DNA of 64,000 nt from Rhynchonema sp. JSB1_4 (GCA_030248065.1 JASAMV010008290.1:1-64000), one strand, 5' to 3'; shown: positions 1-11,880, counted from the stretch's first letter. The notes: generated by a model not told the origin, from the letters alone. Made by a program: numbers and translations.

Positions 1-621
1 TTGGAATAACGTCAAAAAAAGACGTGCATTTGGAGAGTGCCTTCCGTTCTGAATTAATTGGTGCGCTACTTTTGTTTAACTGCCAACCAAACACATCGAT
101 ATTCACGTCAGTGGACGCATCTAATGTTTCAGTTTCGTGCTGTGGGACGGTTCCTACGTTGTGTGGCACACATTGGTGGCAGTCACATTCATGCAGGCGG
201 CACGCGCTGTGCACATCAAGAGCACTCGGTCGAAGAAGTCGCTAATGCATTACGCTGGCGCGAGACTACCTGCCATTCACATCACTGATGAGCACAATGT
301 ATGATTTTGGCCAATTTTGAAACACCATTTAGTTGAACTGTCGCAATCTAGGGTGTCATTCTCAGTGATCGCTCTCGGAGAACTTTCTGAGTTTCGAAGT
401 TTGTTCTCAGCACCGTAAAAGTTCTTACTGTATTATTGGCTTTATGGTTATGGTACAGGTTTTATGCTGCCTGAAATCGGCAGTGTCTCTTGTTCACAAT
501 GTCTTCAATCACATTCCGACAGACAGAGATCAAAGTTCGATCATCAAGCTGGGAATGAAGTTTGACGGGACTCTCTGAAAAAAAATAGCAAAAAATGCGT
601 CTCCGATAAACAGATTGAAAA
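1..621. other. No gene recognised
   Basis: I see no exon, RNA gene or clear repeat here. The stretch may hold the promoter and 5' exons of the membrane-protein gene that follows. Confidence 0.4.
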
Positions 622-2358
622 ATGGAAGGCCAAACGTTATTATTTCGATCATCCATCCAGGTTACCGTCAAAGTGCAGCTGCAACGCAGCAGTTCGATGG
701 GAGTAACGATCGGCAATTTGACCGGCGAAGACAACGGCGACATAGGGAAGAGACGGAAGATTAGCAATGAATGCGAATTGGAACGGAACATCAAAACCTG
801 CGAGTTGTTGAGGTTGGTGGTGTTTCATGGCAGCATGAGTATCATCTTTGAAAACGTTGTGCTACATCGCTTACAACATCGGTGATACACGCTGTTCCAG
901 ATGAAGTAATGTGAATTGTACAGCAATGTGCTTTTTGGTTGCCCGCTTCGACCTGCCTTCGCAGACGGGTGGTGCACCAGGTCATCGCCAGTGCGAATGC
1001 ACAAGGTAGCCACGTGACCACAAAAGGATACACGAACTGGTTTTATGCTTTGTGTAAATTTGATAGATGATCACTGCTTTGTGCAAACTTGACAAAGCTG
1101 GCATAACTCGTGGTGGGTGATGGTGATTCAAGTGTAAGTGTGTGACCAGAACCAAAAAAGCGCGTTCTCGTGTGTTTTGAAATTGTTTCTACGTTTCAGT
1201 TTGCACCATTCTCGAAGTGCGCCACAAATCCGCAACCACAACAACGGCAACCGTGCCGCCGCCGGCAGATTTCCTTCCGAGTCACAGCCTTTGGTGCACA
1301 AGAAAATCAGCAAACAGAATGGTGTCAGGTGCCCTGAATTGCGCTTTTTCTAGTTTATTTTTGGTTTGTTGCACTCTGTTGACAGACCTCATCGTTTATT
1401 TTACTTCATGAACGCCCGAGTCGTCATTACGGCATCTGTACACTGGTATGATGAATGTGTTCAAGTGCATATGGGCAGCGTTTTTTAACACAAAAATCGC
1501 CTGCACGCGAAACATCACCACAAAGGGCTTTGCAGGTGTAACAAACTGCCGTGGAAAGCATAAACGCGGTTGATTTTCAAATCTTGGGTCTACTCTTGAC
1601 AAAGAGAGCAGATCTTTCTCATCTGCTCCCTCCCTGATCGGGTCAGATCCGTTTCAAACAATTATCTTCCCATGTGATGTTTCACAGATTCGTCTTCCCG
1701 CCCACAGCCATATCGAACCCGAGTCCGCCTATCAGCACTCCTCCGCCGACGTCAACAATCGACTCTCCTCCGCCGACACGACGTTCGCTGAAACATTCCC
1801 TCAGCGTCGACAACGATAACGACACGATTGTCGAGTGTCGGGAACAGCAGAATGCGACATTTCCCAAACGATACCGACATTTGACAACGGCCGTCTTTTA
1901 TCTGACAGTCGGCTGTATCTGCAGCACTGCGTCAGTTGTCTGTTTCCTCGCTGAAAAGGCGGCTGTGAACATCGGGTGGGACAGAGTGTTCGGCACACCC
2001 AAACAATGGATTATTGCCATGAGCGTAGTCAGGTTGGTAGTGGAACCGAGACACATTTATGTACCTCAGGCTGATAAACACGGACGAAACGGGTTATGCC
2101 TTTGTTTGGTGCTAATTGCATCCTGGACCTTTGACGTAAACAAATGCCATGTTATGAGTGGTCGGCCAGAGTAGATCAGTAACGTCGGTCCTCAATAACT
2201 CATGGCTAAAAGGGATGGTTGTTTTACGCTCCAAGCTTACATACTGTATGTGGCATATACGCTTTTTCTAGGAATTAATATGCTTGGATTTCAGATTGCT
2301 TGAGCTGATTGTCTCTGCGTGCATTGTAACAGCCGGAGGACTGCTGTCGAACACATGA
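622..2358 (+). CDS. Small proline-rich membrane protein, four predicted exons
   Basis: I do not recognise the family. Predicted exons are 622-812, 1200-1328, 1688-2032 and 2295-2358. All three introns are phase 2 and the joined frame is open for 242 codons, which is the main support for the model. The N-terminal half is polar and low in complexity, with a proline/serine/threonine stretch just after the third exon begins. This is followed by a hydrophobic segment (AVFYLTVGCICSTASVVCF) that should span a membrane. A second hydrophobic stretch (LLELIVSACIVTAGGLLS) lies at the very C-terminus, across the last intron. The last acceptor is preceded by tttcag and the frame ends LLSNT-stop. The start is the first ATG in frame with no stop before the donor; an upstream exon is possible because the window edge is close. 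The opposite strand also has open frames here, but none shows splice-consistent structure. Confidence 0.5.
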
Positions 2359-2762
2359 ACTGCTGGACTTCCCGCGAAACTTATAGTTTTCATATTTTGT
2401 GCTTCCTGTGTATTGTTGCCAAAAGCAGAGTATGATTGCACATCTCATTACTTGTTACTCTGGCATACACATATTACATGTGCCCAATGTAGCCGCCAGC
2501 CAAGTTGTGTGTGTTGTATTTCGTTGAGATCTGCTTGTTGTTGTTGGATGGGTGATGTCTCATCATCGCATCAAATCGGTATGGTAAAATATTCTCAGTT
2601 GAACCGAGGCGTAGTCAGAAATTTGGAAATTCTTTTTCAATTTATTTTTTACACAAAACTGCAGCAAACCCTCACAACAACTTAGGCCATGATATGTACG
2701 TCTGCAGTTACAGCCGATCCTGTTTGTGGTGACATGATCAGGGAGTCAGCAGTCATTGCTAT

Positions 2763-3569
2763 AATAAGAAAGCAAGGCTTTCTTTCTAGCTTTTATCAAT
2801 AATAACTGATATGGGTTGACAAATACAATCGGCCCATATCACTACTCCTCCTTCCGCCAGGGGAGGTGTACCAAATGGAAGATAATCTCAAATACAATCA
2901 AAATACTCAGCGGATGATCACACAATCACAATATTACTCAAATATCATACCACACAATCATACATTCGCAAAATACACATTCATACCATTACTGGATCCA
3001 TCCACATTTACGCTGATCACAAAGCACAAATTCAAGCATTTCAAATTCATGCAATAAAATCACAATAATATTCTTCACCCAAAAAATCATATTTGTACAC
3101 TCTCCAAACAATTTCTTTATTTTTTCTATTTTTTCTTGTTTTTTTTCAATTTTCTCAGTGCACAACACCTTTCTCAATTCGGGGCTCCCCCAACTTTCTC
3201 AAATCTCCATTTCATTCACTCTTTATTCTTCGTTTCTCTCTTCTTTCTCGTCTTCCTTTCTCTTCGATTTCTTTTCCTCTTTTCTTTCTCTTCGTCTTCT
3301 CGTCCTTTCTCTATCTCCTTGCGTTTTTCCTTTTCCTTCTTCTATTCCTTTCTCTTTTTCTTCGTCTCCTTTTCCTTTCTCGCTCGTGCCACAAATTCTT
3401 CTTTCTTATTGTGCCACCAACAGCAACGGGCCGCGCCCTGGCACACGCGAAGTCCCGAGGACTCGCTACCTCGCAGAAATCCACCAATAAGAAAGCAAGC
3501 CTTTCTCTCTAGCTTTTATCAATAATAACTGATATGGGTTGACAAATACAATCGGCCCATATCACTACT
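2763..3569 (-). mobile_element. TRIM-like element with 84-bp terminal direct repeats
   Basis: Two near-identical 84-bp direct repeats (2763-2846 and 3486-3569) flank about 640 bp. The four bases CTAT occur immediately outside both ends, like a target duplication. Read on the minus strand, a purine tract (GGCGGAAGGAGG) abuts one repeat, as a polypurine tract abuts a 3' LTR, and a TGG-containing sequence follows the other. No coding capacity is seen: the interior is an A-rich half and a pyrimidine-rich half (about 3100-3400). The repeats do not begin TG and end CA, so the LTR assignment is an inference. Confidence 0.5.
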
Positions 3570-5146
3570 CTATGAAGAACGTTCACTGTCCACAACAATA
3601 TGGAGCATATCAAAAATGATTGACTAAACATCGTTCTCTGAGACAACCGTAAATGCATGGGCTTTCAGCGACATTATGTAACCATAACATTGAGTTGCTG
3701 GTGATGGTGACTGTAAAAAGGGTAGACCGCATGTATTTAGAGAATCTAAAGTACGGCCAGCCCAACAGTCAACGCACCCTGACGGCCTGACATATGGCCC
3801 TATTGGCCCAAATTCTCGAGAGCGCAACCGCCAGGGGGGTGGTTGCACCTCCAAAACACGGTGATGAAAACTTCTAGCTGGCTGACCTGAACAGGGTCTG
3901 TGCTTACGCGAACAGCAGCGTTGTTCAACGCACGCGCACGCTTTGGGAATAAAAGGGAATTTAAGGTCGGTTAGTGACTTCTCCGGATTTTGACTTCTAC
4001 TTCCCGGAAGTCAGAAGTATAAATCGACCTTAACGCACCGAGATGGAGAGCGTCGGATATCAAATATCAACAGACACGTTTTTTTTCAAAAAATCGTTTT
4101 TTTAAAACACGGCACAACCCGCAAGATAATTACGTGGCCCGAACTCCGACCGACACGAGGAAAACACGAGGGCCGACCCGACCCCGATGTTCGTCACTGG
4201 TCTGAAACAGGCTACAAATGCACTGGGAGCAAAAAACACGCATTTTGGACTGTTTAACGCCGATTTAAAGTGGTCGTGAAAACATTATTTTGCGACCTTG
4301 GAAAATTTTCCGGAATCGGGCCTGTCAGCGTTCAAGTTGCAGTTCTGTAATAATAATGGCACGACGATAAAAAGTTGACAATAGTTGAATCAATTGCTTA
4401 TTGTGTCGCATTAGCTTTTCGGCCGGTCATAGATTCAGTAGTTAAGCTACCGCGCATGCCCTGATATGCCTGGACATATGCCAACTCATTCAATTCAGCA
4501 TTAAGTCATTTTATCAGAAGCATTTTCCGGATGCTTGACACATTTGCGGCCAGATAGTCTGTTCACTGTTGGACTTAAAATTTTCTCTTACAACCATTGA
4601 TAAACTGTTCTGCTACCATTGCCTGTGTTTGACAGAGAAAATTGCTGCATCGGTTCTTTCTTGATTCCATTGCTTTTCACATACTGCAGGTGCACCGACC
4701 AAAGTGCTTTGAGCCAAATCATTTGTTAAAAACGTATATGCTGGCATTGAACCAGTCTATTATTGCATGACGTTGTTTTTTTATACACTTTACCAGCCAA
4801 TGTACAATGTCTGAGTTTAAGCAAATTTTCAGCAAAGGAACACGTCCATTCTTACAAACAATCAAGGTGTCGTACCTTTTATTTTCTTAGATTATCATTA
4901 AGGTCTAAAACTATGACAGTGCTGTGCTGTGGCATGCACCCAAACAACGGTTTTCAGAGTTGAATAGAGGCCAGCAGTTACGGTTAGCATAATAATACTT
5001 CATACTGCTAATGGTCGCGGGGTGAATGAACGCAAAATGTTGCACTAAAATGAGAATAAGTTTTATGCACCATTAGAAGCACTTACCAATCAACAATCTG
5101 AGTGGCTATACAAAGGCTGCTTTGTCGCAATGAGATCCATATTGCT
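3570..5146. other. No gene recognised; intergenic DNA
   Basis: No convincing exon is seen. About 3865-4040 resembles 53025-53150 and, more weakly, the core of the MITEs at 13.2 and 41.6 kb (shared ctggctgacct and acgcgaacagca words), so it is probably an old repeat copy. The segment closest to 5147 is presumably promoter of the ShK gene. Confidence 0.35.
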
Positions 5147-5153
5147 TATAAAA
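5147..5153 (+). promoter_or_regulatory. TATA box of first ShK gene
   Basis: TATAAAA followed by GCCAA lies about 100 bp before the start codon. The second tandem gene has the same TATAAAAGCCAA at 16544. The shared element in otherwise diverged upstream DNA supports a real core promoter. Confidence 0.6.
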
Positions 5154-5248
5154 GCCAAAAATGTTTGCACTTTCAACTCAGTTTGAATTGCGATACCAAA
5201 ACAAAAAACTTTCAACAAAAAAGTAGATCATCAAATAATTTGTCAAAA

Positions 5249-8200
5249 ATGCAGTTCAATCCCCTTGTCCTGCTGGTCTTAGCCCATGTCTGCTCCGGAC
5301 ATCGAATAGCTGGTGCCCCTCATCCGCGCACGTGTGCCGAGCGAGATTGGTCCAGATGCACGAAGGAGATGTGTGAAAGCTACAACTACAAACATCCCTA
5401 TCGCACCGCGTGCAATCACTTGTGTGGCGACTGCCAAATTCCACAACCACCACCGGCTACGCCTGGTAAATTTTTGATCGATCTTGTGACTTTTTTTCAT
5501 CCAGGTTTCCAGTTGCATTTGTGTTGCACTTTTGCAAACTGCGAGACTTGAAAAAACACAAGCCATCGCGTGCGCAGTGAGGCTCAAATTTTGTAAACCT
5601 TCATGAAAAAGCTAACATTGAATAAAAACACCTATAGCTTTAACACATGCTGTTTTGTTGTGATACTGCACGCTGCCAGATCTTGAACAGGGTAGTCCCG
5701 TCATTTTACGAGTATTCCTCCAAACTGAGAATAGTACAAAGATAAAGACCACCTTTCAAGTTTGATAGGTAATAGAGCGTGACACCCATGTCTTTGGTCG
5801 CATGAGTTCCGTGAATTAATGAAGTTACAAATTCTCGCTGGAAGTCTTTTCTGAAAGTTTCAGCCCCCAAGCCACGACTCATTACACTGTATCGGAAATT
5901 CCACGCAGCGACAGGCGATCACATGGCCACCATTGACCCAAGTGTGTAAACAATACACCTTTCTTTACAAATTTTAGAGACGATTATACAATCATTCTTT
6001 GGTTATTATCATCGTGGTGCGCTTTTAACAGTTTGACCAATAGAAGTTTGTCGAAGTAAAGAAATACGCACATGAAATAGCAACTTTTGGCATCGATTTG
6101 GATAACATTATACCTGACAATTCCGCAGCTTACATTTGAATTCTTTTCCGCAATCTTGAGACGAGGGCCTGGGTCGTTACGTCCACGAGGGCCCTTTTGG
6201 CAAGATCATCCCAGCGTCATACAGATCGCCGAGTAAGTTTGGGGTAGGGGCCCGCGAAAACTGAGTGCCCCGCGGGGCACGCGGGTGGTGCGGGTGACCT
6301 TTCTATAACACACGGGCATATGCCCCCCGCAGCGTCCGCGGGTCCCCCGCACCCACCCGCAGCACACGCGGGGCCCCCGCGGGTGGCGCGGGGCCCGCAC
6401 TCCCCCGCGCTGGCCGGCGCAGGCTGTTTTTAATGAATATTTGGTTTTTTAAGTGAAGCTTTACAGCTGAATGGGTGAAATAAATGCAGAGTTGAATTTA
6501 TATGTTGTTTACCGTGATAAAAACGTGTGTTTAGCAAAGAGCTGGGATTTTTGGATTTGTAACAAAGTCATTATGGCAGCACAAAAAGACCAAAAGTGCG
6601 TCATTTGTTTACGTGTATTTACTTGTAAATGCAATGTCAAAAGCAAAATCACCCTGAAACAAGAATTGCTGATGCATTTTAGTCGAAGACGGATACGGCA
6701 TTAATTTCCAGCTAACCGCAGAACAAGTAATAGTTGTGAAACTCCACGGCAAAAACAGTGATTCAGTGAAACAGTGAAACAGCTGCTAGATTCCAAAGTA
6801 CAGAAACATAGGTATGACGATACATTTGTCCCCAAAAACAGTAATTTGCGCTGAACAGTAATTTAAACAGCAAAAGTGTGTGACGAAACAAATGGTGAAA
6901 CATCATCTTTGACCATAAAAATTAAGTCAACATAAGCAGTTGATCAGTACCCTGCATATTCGCGATTCACGGGGTTCGCATTTTCAGCGATGTACCTACA
7001 TATGTAGTTTTGCGTCGTGTCTCGCTTGTTTCGCACTGGTCCTTTTTGGTACAGTACTTTATGTCTGGTGATTATGTGCCATTTGCTAATTGCAGCTAGC
7101 CTGTCGAAGACTATCTATAGCTTCGAATTTGCTTTTTTTGAGCAGATTTTTGTATCATAAGTCTACATTTTATCGTGCGTTTTAGTCAAAAAGTGCAAAT
7201 TTTACATCATGTTTCATGTGCAATTTATTCGTCAATCACAGGTTTTATCGATCAGTTATCATTTAGATCATGTAGTTTTGTTCAATATCGATACTTTAAT
7301 GCCATCATTAACATTTATACTTGCGCGCAAATGAAGAAGTAAAAGCTATTTTCCTGTATAATAACCTGCATTATTAGCTTTGATGTGGACTTTAGATGCA
7401 GAATTATGCTGCCAAACTGACTTTGTTACACGTCCAAAAATCCCAGCTCTGGGCTAACGGCGAACTTAGGTTAAATCCGGAATCCGGAATCCGGAAATAA
7501 TTACATGCAAAAATAATAAACTATTTCCGGATGCAGAACACCACGTGCGTTTTCCGGAAATATTTCCGGATTCCGGTTTCCGGATGAAATTTTGGTTTTG
7601 CGTTTTCCGGAAATATTTCCGGATTCCGGATTCCGGATGAAATTTTGGTTTTGCGTTTTCCGGAAATGAAATCTGGACGTCAAGTCATCAGGTCCCTCGA
7701 ACGAACAAAGAATATTTATGTCCAAAAGGAATTTAAAACGCACATGGTAATGATTGTGTACATTGTCGTTCTGTCGTTGAGTCTTTTGTTTATTATTGTT
7801 GGATTTGTACGCATTTTGTCGTCTCAATGAAAAATGATCAATTTAGTTGGGTTATTGCTGAAATAAAGTTTTCTAGCGGAGGACAGATCAAACTGGTGAA
7901 CATTTTTATACGGTAATGCCAAATATTTTGAACAGACCTCAACATGGTGATAACAGTTATGGAAATCAGCCTGTACTATATTACATGACTATGAAACAAT
8001 CTGTCCTGTGTTGTCGCAAACTTTTTAATCAAGTTGCTCGCTCACCTGCACCACCCGCACATTTTGCCTACCGTACCTTGCTGTTCATCGAAGAGTTTGG
8101 TTGTAGGTTAGCAGAAGTTCGCCCTTGTACCTACCTACATCTGCAGTTTATCTGTTCATTTGTTTGTTACGATGCATATCTCATCATATGCGACTAAAAT

Positions 8201-10810
8201 GACGTTTCACATTCGTGAACAAAATGCAGTTAAAAACAACAAGGTATTAAATCTGGAGCAAAAGTCACATCGCTTACAATAAACTTGCACCAAATACTTA
8301 AAAAAGTGATTGGTTTGAAAAAGCAATGTATCCCTAGATCGTGTTATGTAATTTAAACAAATCAGCAACAAAGGTCATGCAGCGCAGCTTATTGTAATGT
8401 ATAGTATGTATTTATCAGGTGCATAAAACACAAGGAGCGAACACATCAACGACAACACCGAACAGCAGTTTCCGCGTGCTGTTTGGTCGAAATATTTCCG
8501 GAAAACGCAAAAATAAAATAGTCATCCGGAAACCGGAATCCGGAAATATTTCCGGATTCCGGATTCCGGATGAAATTTTGGTTTTGCGTTTTCCGGAAAT
8601 ATTTCCGGAAAACGCAAAAATAAAAAAGTCATCCGGAAATCGGAATCCGGAAATATTTCCGGATTCCGGATTCCGTGTTCTACCTAAGTCCGCCCTAAAC
8701 ACACGTTTTTATCTTCGACAGGCTAGCTGCAATTAGCAAATGGCACATAATCACCAAACATAAAGTACTGTACCAAAAAGGACCAGTGCGAAACAAGCGA
8801 GACACGACGCAAAACTAGGTACATCGCTGAAAATGCGAACCCAGTGAATCGTGAATATGCAGGGTACTGATCAACTGCTTATGTTGACTTAATTTTGATG
8901 GTCAAAGATGATGTTTCACCATTTGTTTCGTCACATACTTTTGCTGTTTAAATTACTGTTCAGCGCAAATTACTGTTTTTGGGGACAAATGTATCGTCAT
9001 ACCTATGTTTCTGTACTTTGGAATCTAGCAGCCGATCACTGTTTTTGCCGTGGAGTTTCACAACTATTACCTGCTCTGCGGTTAGCTGGAAATTAATGCC
9101 GTATCCGTCTTCGACTAAAATGCATCAGCAATTCTTGTTTCAGGGTGATTTTGCTTTTGACATTGCATTTACAAGCAAATACACATAAACAAATGACGCA
9201 CTTTTGGTCTTTTTGTGCTGCCATAATGACTTTGCTACATATCCAAAAATCCCAGCTCTGGGCTAAACACACGTTTTTATCACGGTAAACAACATATAAA
9301 TTCAACTCTGCATTTATTTCACCCATTCAGCAGTAAAGCTTCACTTAAAAAACCAAATATTCATTAAAAACAGCCTGCGCCGGCCAGCGCGGGGGAGTGC
9401 GGGCCCCGCGCCACCCGCGGGGGCCCCGCGTGTGCTGCGGGTGGGTGCGGGGGACCCGCGGACGCTGCGGGGGGCATATGCCCGTGTGTTATAGAAAGGT
9501 CACCCGCACCACCCGCGTGCCCCGCGGGGCACTCGGTTTTCGCGGGCCCCTACCCCCAAACTTACTCGGAGATCTGTACGAGGGCGGTTGGTGCCCCAAA
9601 CGAGTGGAGTTGGTTCGTGCGTACTCTCAATCGCAAAATGATAACATGATGACGTTGAAAAAGCATGGTTCGCCAAGAGTAGCTCAAGGTTCGGTGTTCC
9701 TGTTCTGTTCTGTTCATAACTCACAAAAATTTTAGGGTCACAAGTGAGATTGAAAGGTGACCGTGGTTGGCTTTACAGCTGGAATGGCCGAACCCGGCGG
9801 TTAACATGGAGAAAGCAAAATCAATTGTACAGTGGGTGGCATTTTCGAAACGCTGTAAAGCTCAGTTGGGTGTAAAGGTCGGTGTAAGCTCGGTCGAAAG
9901 CTCGGTCGGTGTCAGCTCGGTGTAAACATGAAACATTGCACAGCAGGCAATGTTTCATGTTTACACCGAGCTGACACCGACCGAGCTTTCGATTGAGCTT
10001 ACACCGATCTTTACACCCAACTCACCTTTACACCGTTTCGAAAATATCACCCAGTGTCTTGTGCTCAACATTGGTCGAGTCCTGGCAAGTGGCAAATACT
10101 TTTTAGTGAAGGAGAAATTGTTATACTAGGCCGCCCTAGACAAACGCGAAGAGCGAAAGCGAAAAGTTGGAGTTGCTGTTGTGCTTAACTTTTAGCTTTT
10201 CGCGTTTGTCTTAGGGCGGACTTAATGCACAGTTCGTGTGTCCTACTGTAAATACTTTTTTCTATTTTTCGAAAAAAAAAGATCACGAGTTAGTTCTCCC
10301 TTCTTAGCGATCGTGAACGACGGTGTCCGATTTTTTATACCGTTTTGAGTTGGTTTCCCAACGTTTCAGATTACCGATTCAAGCACACGCTCGGCTACTG
10401 CATGCAGTCACAAACATGCGGAGCCAACATTCCGATCTACGGAGTGCGATTCTGGAACTTTTGGAAACAACAACATGATCACCATTACACCAAGGATGAG
10501 GGAGAATACAACGGAAACATTGTTGGTGCTATTTTTTGTACACACGCAATTCTGTTTCGTTTATGACAGGCACCGCCGAACTTAATATCATGAATTCGCC
10601 ACAAGTGGAAGTTGAAAGTGGACATAACAGCAAAAGAAAATGTCCGCCAAAACGAAAAAGTTTTCCAATTGCTTTTTCCCGCAAGAGATTCACACGATTC
10701 CACCATGGTTGCGCTTGGTCCAATGATTTTCTGGGATCAAATTTCTCTTAATTATTTTGCAGAAAAGCGGCGGCCAACCACTTGGCATCGTATGCTACGT
10801 GTGGCCTTGA
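5249..10810 (+). CDS. Secreted ShK + DUF5648-like repeat protein, gene 1 (exon 3 split by a transposon)
   Basis: Predicted exons: 5249-5465, 5864-5941, 6161-6232, 9572-9667 (or to 9688), 10370-10521 and 10763-10810. Exon 1 encodes a signal peptide (MQFNPLVLLVLAHVCSG) and a six-cysteine ShK domain ending CGDC, then a proline-rich linker. Later exons carry three repeats of the kind seen in DUF5648: LYRKF...GDHMATIDP, GGWCPKRVELVRAYS and IPIYGVRF...HHYTKD. The protein ends CYVWP. The start is the ATG that opens the signal peptide. All exon phases match the tandem paralogue at 16.6 kb. Exon 3, continuous in the paralogue, is interrupted at the second base of a Tyr codon by the foldback element 6222-9576. 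The donor and acceptor I list for it lie in the element's ends and keep frame. The alternative is that the gene is simply broken. Function is unknown; a secreted, disulphide-stabilised sugar- or protein-binding role is a guess. Confidence 0.7.
6222..9576. mobile_element. Foldback DNA transposon with TA duplication inside a coding exon
   Basis: The ends are inverted copies (CAGATC, one mismatch, then CCGAGTAAGTTTGGGG) flanked by TA on both sides (6220-6221, 9577-9578), a Tc1/mariner-style target. Arms of roughly 0.9 kb (about 6222-7119 and 8715-9576) are near-perfect inverted repeats. They include a very GC-rich outer 150 bp and a 77-codon open frame that is the same in both arms. No transposase was recognised. 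The centre holds a second element (7458-8695). The left end contains GTAAGT at 6233-6238 and the right end contains an AG at 9570-9571. Confidence 0.85.
7458..8695. mobile_element. Nested element with CCGGA-rich termini and TAA duplication
   Basis: It sits within the foldback element. TAA flanks both ends (7455-7457 and 8696-8698), splitting the sequence GGGCTAAACACACG that is intact in the other arm at about 9259. The terminal repeat is near GGGCGGACTTAGGTTAAA followed by tandem CCGGAATCCGGAAATATTTCC words that form many small palindromes. Three-base TAA targets suggest the PIF/Harbinger group. The interior has no recognised gene. A 179-bp relative lies at 21095-21273. Confidence 0.65.
9834..10052. 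mobile_element. MITE (GGGTGATATTTTCG family), copy 1
   Basis: A long imperfect hairpin of 219 bp in intron 3 of the first ShK gene. The two arms contain CGGTGTAAAGGT and AGCTCGGTCGGTGT words. It is flanked by AGT on both sides, a 3-bp duplication. The same family is found at 17072-17274. Confidence 0.75.
10130..10222. mobile_element. Short hairpin MITE (ACAAACGCGAA arms)
   Basis: About 93 bp with inverted arms CCGCCCTAGACAAACGCGAA and TTCGCGTTTGTCTTAGGGCGG. It is in the same intron as the previous MITE. The outer GGGCGGACTTA matches the terminus of the element at 7458-8695, suggesting a related transposase. Confidence 0.6.
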
Positions 10811-10830
10811 ACGTGAGCAAAAGAAAAAGA

Positions 10831-10836
10831 AATAAA
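10831..10836 (+). terminator. Poly(A) signal of first ShK gene
   Basis: AATAAA lies 20 bp after the stop codon, immediately before a MITE that begins at 10845. Confidence 0.45.
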
Positions 10837-10844
10837 CTGAAGTA

Positions 10845-11101
10845 TAGTAAGTGTTTAATTTCGTTGCCTCATGCATTTCCACAGACGCAGGAAACCCCCG
10901 TTCGAAGTCGAGGCAGACAACAAGCTCAACACACAGTCATCAAGCCACGCACAGCTTGTGCGACTGAAACATTCGAAACGCACACGAGCCAGCTGCGTGG
11001 CTTGTTGACTGTGTGTTGAGCTTGTTGTCTGCCTCGACTTCGAACGGGAGTTTTCCTGCGTCTGTAGAAATGCGTGAGGCAACGAAATTAGAAACTTACC
11101 A
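10845..11101. mobile_element. MITE (TAGTAAG...CTTACTA family), copy 1
   Basis: A 257-bp hairpin whose arms contain TTCGTTGCCTCATGCATTTC and its complement, flanked by TA on both sides. It is about 85-90% alike by eye to the copy at 51100-51367. It lies directly behind the first ShK gene and may provide or disturb its 3' end. Confidence 0.75.
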
Positions 11102-11564
11102 TACCAGTGGTTGTCCCGTGACGCTGTGGTTGTGTTGTGAAAAATGCATGATGATCGCAGTTCCTCTGTGGACAATCTTCGATTTGGCGACTGTATGCGT
11201 ATTCAATAACTTTTCACACATTCTTTGCCAAGCTTGATCCTTGCACCACACCTTTATGAATTGCTCTATTTCTGTAAACGTCAGAGACCCCTTGGTGTTT
11301 CAAAATATAATTTTATTTTTTGCGTTTATGGTCTGTGTGTGCAAGATTCGTGTGACTTTGAGAAGTGTCTTTTAAACACATACTCGTGGTAATAACATAA
11401 GGTGTTGAAGCCAAAATCGCGTCAAGCGAAAGCTTCAACGGATCCCTGAATCATGTGATTGCCTCTGAATAAATTGAACAGCCCGATAGAAACGGGGAGT
11501 GCTGAAAATTATTCATAATAAAACTGACTGGCCCAATCAGAACACATTTTGGTCCGTTGAACTT

Positions 11565-11735
11565 TTTGGACTGCAGTCACCACAGGGGCGTTTTTGGAAC
11601 GATAGTGATAGAAATATGTACTGTACATCTCCAATTCGCGCATTTACCAGTATACCAACCCAATTCGGCGCGCATAAAACGTTGCCAAATAACCGCGGAT
11701 GGGTGCCACCAAGGAGGACCATGTGTGTGAGCTTT
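11565..11735 (+). pseudogene. Possible remnant of a third DUF5648-like exon
   Basis: A frame reading GRFWNDSDRNMYCTSP, and further on FGAHKTLPNNRGWVP, follows the spacing of the repeat in the two neighbouring ShK genes (LYRKF...GDHMATIDP, then FG..IIPASY.GGWCP). No signal-peptide exon or splice-consistent neighbours were found, so this would be a degraded copy. The resemblance is short and may be chance. Confidence 0.25.
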
Positions 11736-11745
11736 CTCTTTGACG

Positions 11746-11880
11746 CAGGGTTGGGCAAAAAAAATAAAAAAAATTTTTAGAAAAAAGGTTTTTTTTTCAA
11801 AAATAAAAAAACTTTTTAAAATTTTTTTCGGGAAAACCAACTGTTCTAAAACGTCCAAAAATGGCCTTTTGGGGGGTATT
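11746..11880. mobile_element. One end of a CAGGGTTGGGC hAT-type element
   Basis: CAGGGTTGGGCAAAAAAAAT followed by A/T homopolymer runs is the same terminus as the element at 30435-30943. I found no matching right end, so the extent is uncertain. Confidence 0.4.

Noticed and set aside
462..794. 110-codon minus-strand frame
   Set aside because: It overlaps the plus-strand exon 622-812, whose splice phase fits three further exons; the minus frame shows no domain or splice partner.
3093..3525. Overlapping frames rich in Phe, Leu and Ser
   Set aside because: Low-complexity translation of a pyrimidine tract inside the direct-repeat element.
6471..9326. A 77-codon frame present twice in opposite orientation
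   Set aside because: It is the same transposon arm read from both sides, with no recognised domain; kept only as part of the foldback element.
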